From positions 7,613 through 29,465 of the forward strand of contig CAMPET010000425.1 in assembly GCA_946803715.1 (NCBI GenBank): 21,853 nucleotides of DNA. Direction: 5' to 3'. Origin of the DNA: Beroe ovata. Its lineage: Eukaryota; Ctenophora; Nuda; Beroida; Beroidae. The translations under genes were made by a program, and so were the position numbers. The notes beneath the pieces were generated by a model that saw nothing but the letters and a program-made list of their open reading frames with translations, did no database searches and was not told the DNA's origin. Shown one piece after another: positions 20,091 to 21,853 of this stretch (the first letter of the stretch is position 1; every line of letters begins with the position of its first letter).

Positions 20091-20104
20091 GTTACCATGG
20101 TAAC
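20091..20104. promoter_or_regulatory. Perfect palindromic X-box-like (RFX) site
   Basis: GTTACCATGGTAAC fits the RFX consensus GTNRCC(N)RGYAAC with a 2-nt spacer. The neighbouring ATCATGGTAAC is a half site. Function is inferred from sequence only. Confidence 0.4.
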
Positions 20105-20243
20105 AGGTGTTATCATGGTAACAGCTAACACGTTACCAGTGGAGGAAAACTCGAGGTGGGGAATCAACATCTCGTATTACGCTGATAATCGCTGTCTACT
20201 GACAAGCCTGCGAAATGATACAATGAATATAGAGCAATATCTT

Positions 20244-20550
20244 ATCACCATGGTGACAATCTGACACCTGACATCACCATGGTGACAATCTGACACCTGT
20301 CACATCACCATGGTGACCCCTGTACCTGTCACATCACCATGGTGAAACCTGTACCTGTCACATCACCATGGTGACACTCTGACACCTGTCACATCACCAT
20401 GGTGACAATCTGACACCTGTCACATCACCATGGTGACACTCTGACACCTGTCACATCACCATGGTGACACTCTGACACCTGTCACATCACCATGGTGACC
20501 CCTGTACCTGTCACATCACCATGGTGACAATCTGACACCTGCCACATCAC
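20244..20550. repeat. Ten-copy minisatellite, 29-31-bp units centred on TCACCATGGTGA
   Basis: Ten tandem copies each contain the palindrome TCACCATGGTGA. They come in a 31-bp form (AATCTGACACC or ACTCTGACACC inside) and a 29-bp form (CCCCTGTACC or AACCTGTACC). The order is about long, long, short, short, then four long, short, long. The array abuts the donor of the 20551-20689 exon and repeats donor-like CAGGTGTCA and CAGGTACAG strings on the minus strand. Confidence 0.9.
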
Positions 20551-20689
20551 CTGTTCAACTGGTGAAGCATGTCGTGCAACACAGGTAACACCAGCAGCAG
20601 GGCGGTTGAACACACTGTTGTTACTGAATATTATCTTGATCTTGCTCTTGTCAGGGCCACAGCTCTCCAGGGACTCCAGACTCGAGCCT
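20551..20689 (-). CDS. Orphan internal coding exon, 46 codons, unknown gene
   Basis: Acceptor TTTAACACACAG|AGG and donor GAACAG|GTGATG enclose an open frame. It is entered with one base of a codon and leaves in phase 0. The peptide contains SSLESLESCGPDKSK, IKIIFSNNSVFNRP and AAGVTCVARHASPVEQ. The other two frames are less protein-like, and third codon positions are GC-rich compared with the surroundings. I do not recognise the family. A possible next exon begins after TTTCGCAG at 20207, where phase 0 reads only Ala-Cys-Gln-stop. Alternatively it may join, in matching phase, the open frame entered at 15508 and lengthen the extracellular N terminus of the GPCR. The sense-orientation TTGACACC motif lies just before its acceptor, as in the TRIP12-like gene. 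Confidence 0.55.
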
Positions 20690-20699
20690 CTGTGTGTTA

Positions 20700-20850
20700 A
20701 AGGGTGTCAAGAAGTCGTGTGTCTATGGGTGTGGTTTCAATGGGAAGTGTGTCATGAAGTGGTGTCTCAATAGGTGGTGTTAAGACAAAGTTAAGAGGTA
20801 TTCAGATTGAGAAAGCAATTTTGGTGTCATATCAATAAAGTAGGTAGTGA
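20700..20850 (-). repeat. Degenerate TTGACACC-type repeats upstream of the orphan exon
   Basis: Minus-strand copies such as CTTGACACCC, TGAGACACCACTTCATG and ATGACACCAAAA lie within 150 nt upstream of the acceptor at 20690. They match the intron motif of the TRIP12-like gene. Two more copies lie at about 21786 and 21828. Confidence 0.55.
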
Positions 20851-20937
20851 GGAAGAAGTTTAAACTTTCAGTGATGTGATATCTTGAATGTTAACACTGA
20901 ATAGTGAACAGCTGTGACACACGAAAACACAGCCATA

Positions 20938-21090
20938 GACACACACACAAAAACACACAGACACACAGACACACATACACACAAACACACATACACACAC
21001 ACACACAAACATACATACACACATACACACACATACACACACATACACATCACATACACGCACAGACAAACACCCACAGACAAACACAAA
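20938..21090. repeat. Compound CA microsatellite
   Basis: Long CA-rich tract with AAAC, GACA and CATACA interruptions. It gives rise to several spurious frames on both strands. Confidence 0.92.
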
Positions 21091-21853
21091 ATGTTACTTT
21101 GTAGAGCTGTACATATCATCGTGCATGTATACTCTCTTCACACCACTTTTTGGCTCGATGCCGATTTTTCAAGATTTGACATGGAACGTTTCTCTCTTCA
21201 TGCATCACACAGAAGCTAGATCTTGGTGAGATTTCGATGGAAAAAACTGAGTGTAGTGGAGTATCGGTGAAAAGATTACTAGTTGGTACGAAGAGTAGGG
21301 TGTGCCAGAAAACGCATACCCGGTTTAATATTTCATAAATTTATTGTATTGAGTCGGGTCATACAATAGCAGTGAACCCCTTAATACAATTCAGGTCAAA
21401 CTCTTAGATAATAAATTATTTGATACACTACACCTTGATAATAACATACCTCCCACCAATTAATGTTGATAAGAGCACACACCCAAACAAAATATCCACA
21501 AAACTCATATTTTATCAAAAACTCTCTTATCAAACTCACTATAACTCTATTGAAATGGGTAATGGAACCTTCAATAACCACCATGACTCACTTATCATGG
21601 AATTAAATTTGATTAACTAGCAGGACCCGCGGCCTCCGGCCTCTGTTATCCTGATAGGGCTATCCTATCTTAAGGTTACAATACAATGTTAGAGCAATGA
21701 TAGTCATATATGTTGAAGTGTTGATAGTAATCGAGTATTCCCGTCCATATCTTCCTTGGTGGTCTAAATGCTTTCCATTCTCAAGTGATGTCAGACGTGT
21801 AATGTTTTACATGCTCCCCGTTTTCGAGTGGTGTCAAGCGTCATGGGCATTCC

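Larger units (their letters stand above)
15509..20195. other. 4.7-kb stretch without a defensible gene
   Basis: AT-rich. It holds the 35-bp repeat, a GAGT microsatellite (about 17438-17475), a CA tract (19137-19198) and the 202-bp fold-back. Unproven coding hints are a 40-codon ATG frame at 18202-18324 (plus; MSGAETPDEIKVIRGKRYRT...) and a minus frame ending at 16369 with one hydrophobic segment. It may include 5' exons of the GPCR. Confidence 0.4.
20690..21853. other. Right end of window, no further gene
   Basis: After the degenerate TTGACACC copies and the CA tract, the remaining DNA to 21853 is AT-rich with a small GC-rich patch at 21626-21645 (CCGCGGCCTCCGG). No splice-bounded frame there convinced me. 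Confidence 0.4.

Noticed and set aside
20860-21219. Several frames on both strands
   Set aside because: Products of the compound CA microsatellite.
1-21853. tRNA, rRNA and CRISPR arrays
   Set aside because: No cloverleaf with A and B boxes and no rRNA signature seen; the tandem repeats lack unique equal-length spacers.

Overview
This is eukaryotic, almost certainly metazoan, genomic DNA: AT-rich, with GT-AG introns, many CA/TG microsatellites, minisatellites and fold-back elements. A CatSper-type sperm calcium channel argues against insects and nematodes, which lack CatSper. A marine-type invertebrate (tunicate, other deuterostome, or similar) is plausible, but the species cannot be fixed from the sequence. 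Four isolated N bases suggest a draft assembly.

All genes I can support are on the minus strand. From right to left they are: (1) an orphan coding exon at 20551-20689, beside a 10-copy minisatellite; (2) a complete seven-exon class A (rhodopsin-like) GPCR at 13041-15451, whose intron phases all match and which has an orphan-like sequence; (3) a GC-rich island of nested fold-back DNA elements at about 12460-12935, two of them with visible target-site duplications; (4) an intronless, full-length CatSper3-like channel at 10829-11977; (5) the 5' part of a TRIP12-like HECT E3 ubiquitin ligase, nine exons from 10425 down to 441, leaving the window at the left edge inside the armadillo region.

The CatSper3-like gene and the TRIP12-like gene lie head to tail. 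An AATAAA signal sits 17 nt before the splice acceptor that precedes the TRIP12 start codon. That arrangement would suit a trans-spliced operon, but it could be coincidence.

The most unusual pattern is in the TRIP12-like introns. A short motif, TTGACACCACT, recurs many times in the sense orientation and often directly abuts the 3' splice site, where it could supply branch point and pyrimidine tract. The same motif precedes the orphan exon at 20689, and an antisense cluster lies in the largest TRIP12 intron.

About 15.5-20.5 kb and most of 2.2-8.5 kb show no gene I can defend, only repeats, microsatellites and possible cis-regulatory motifs.
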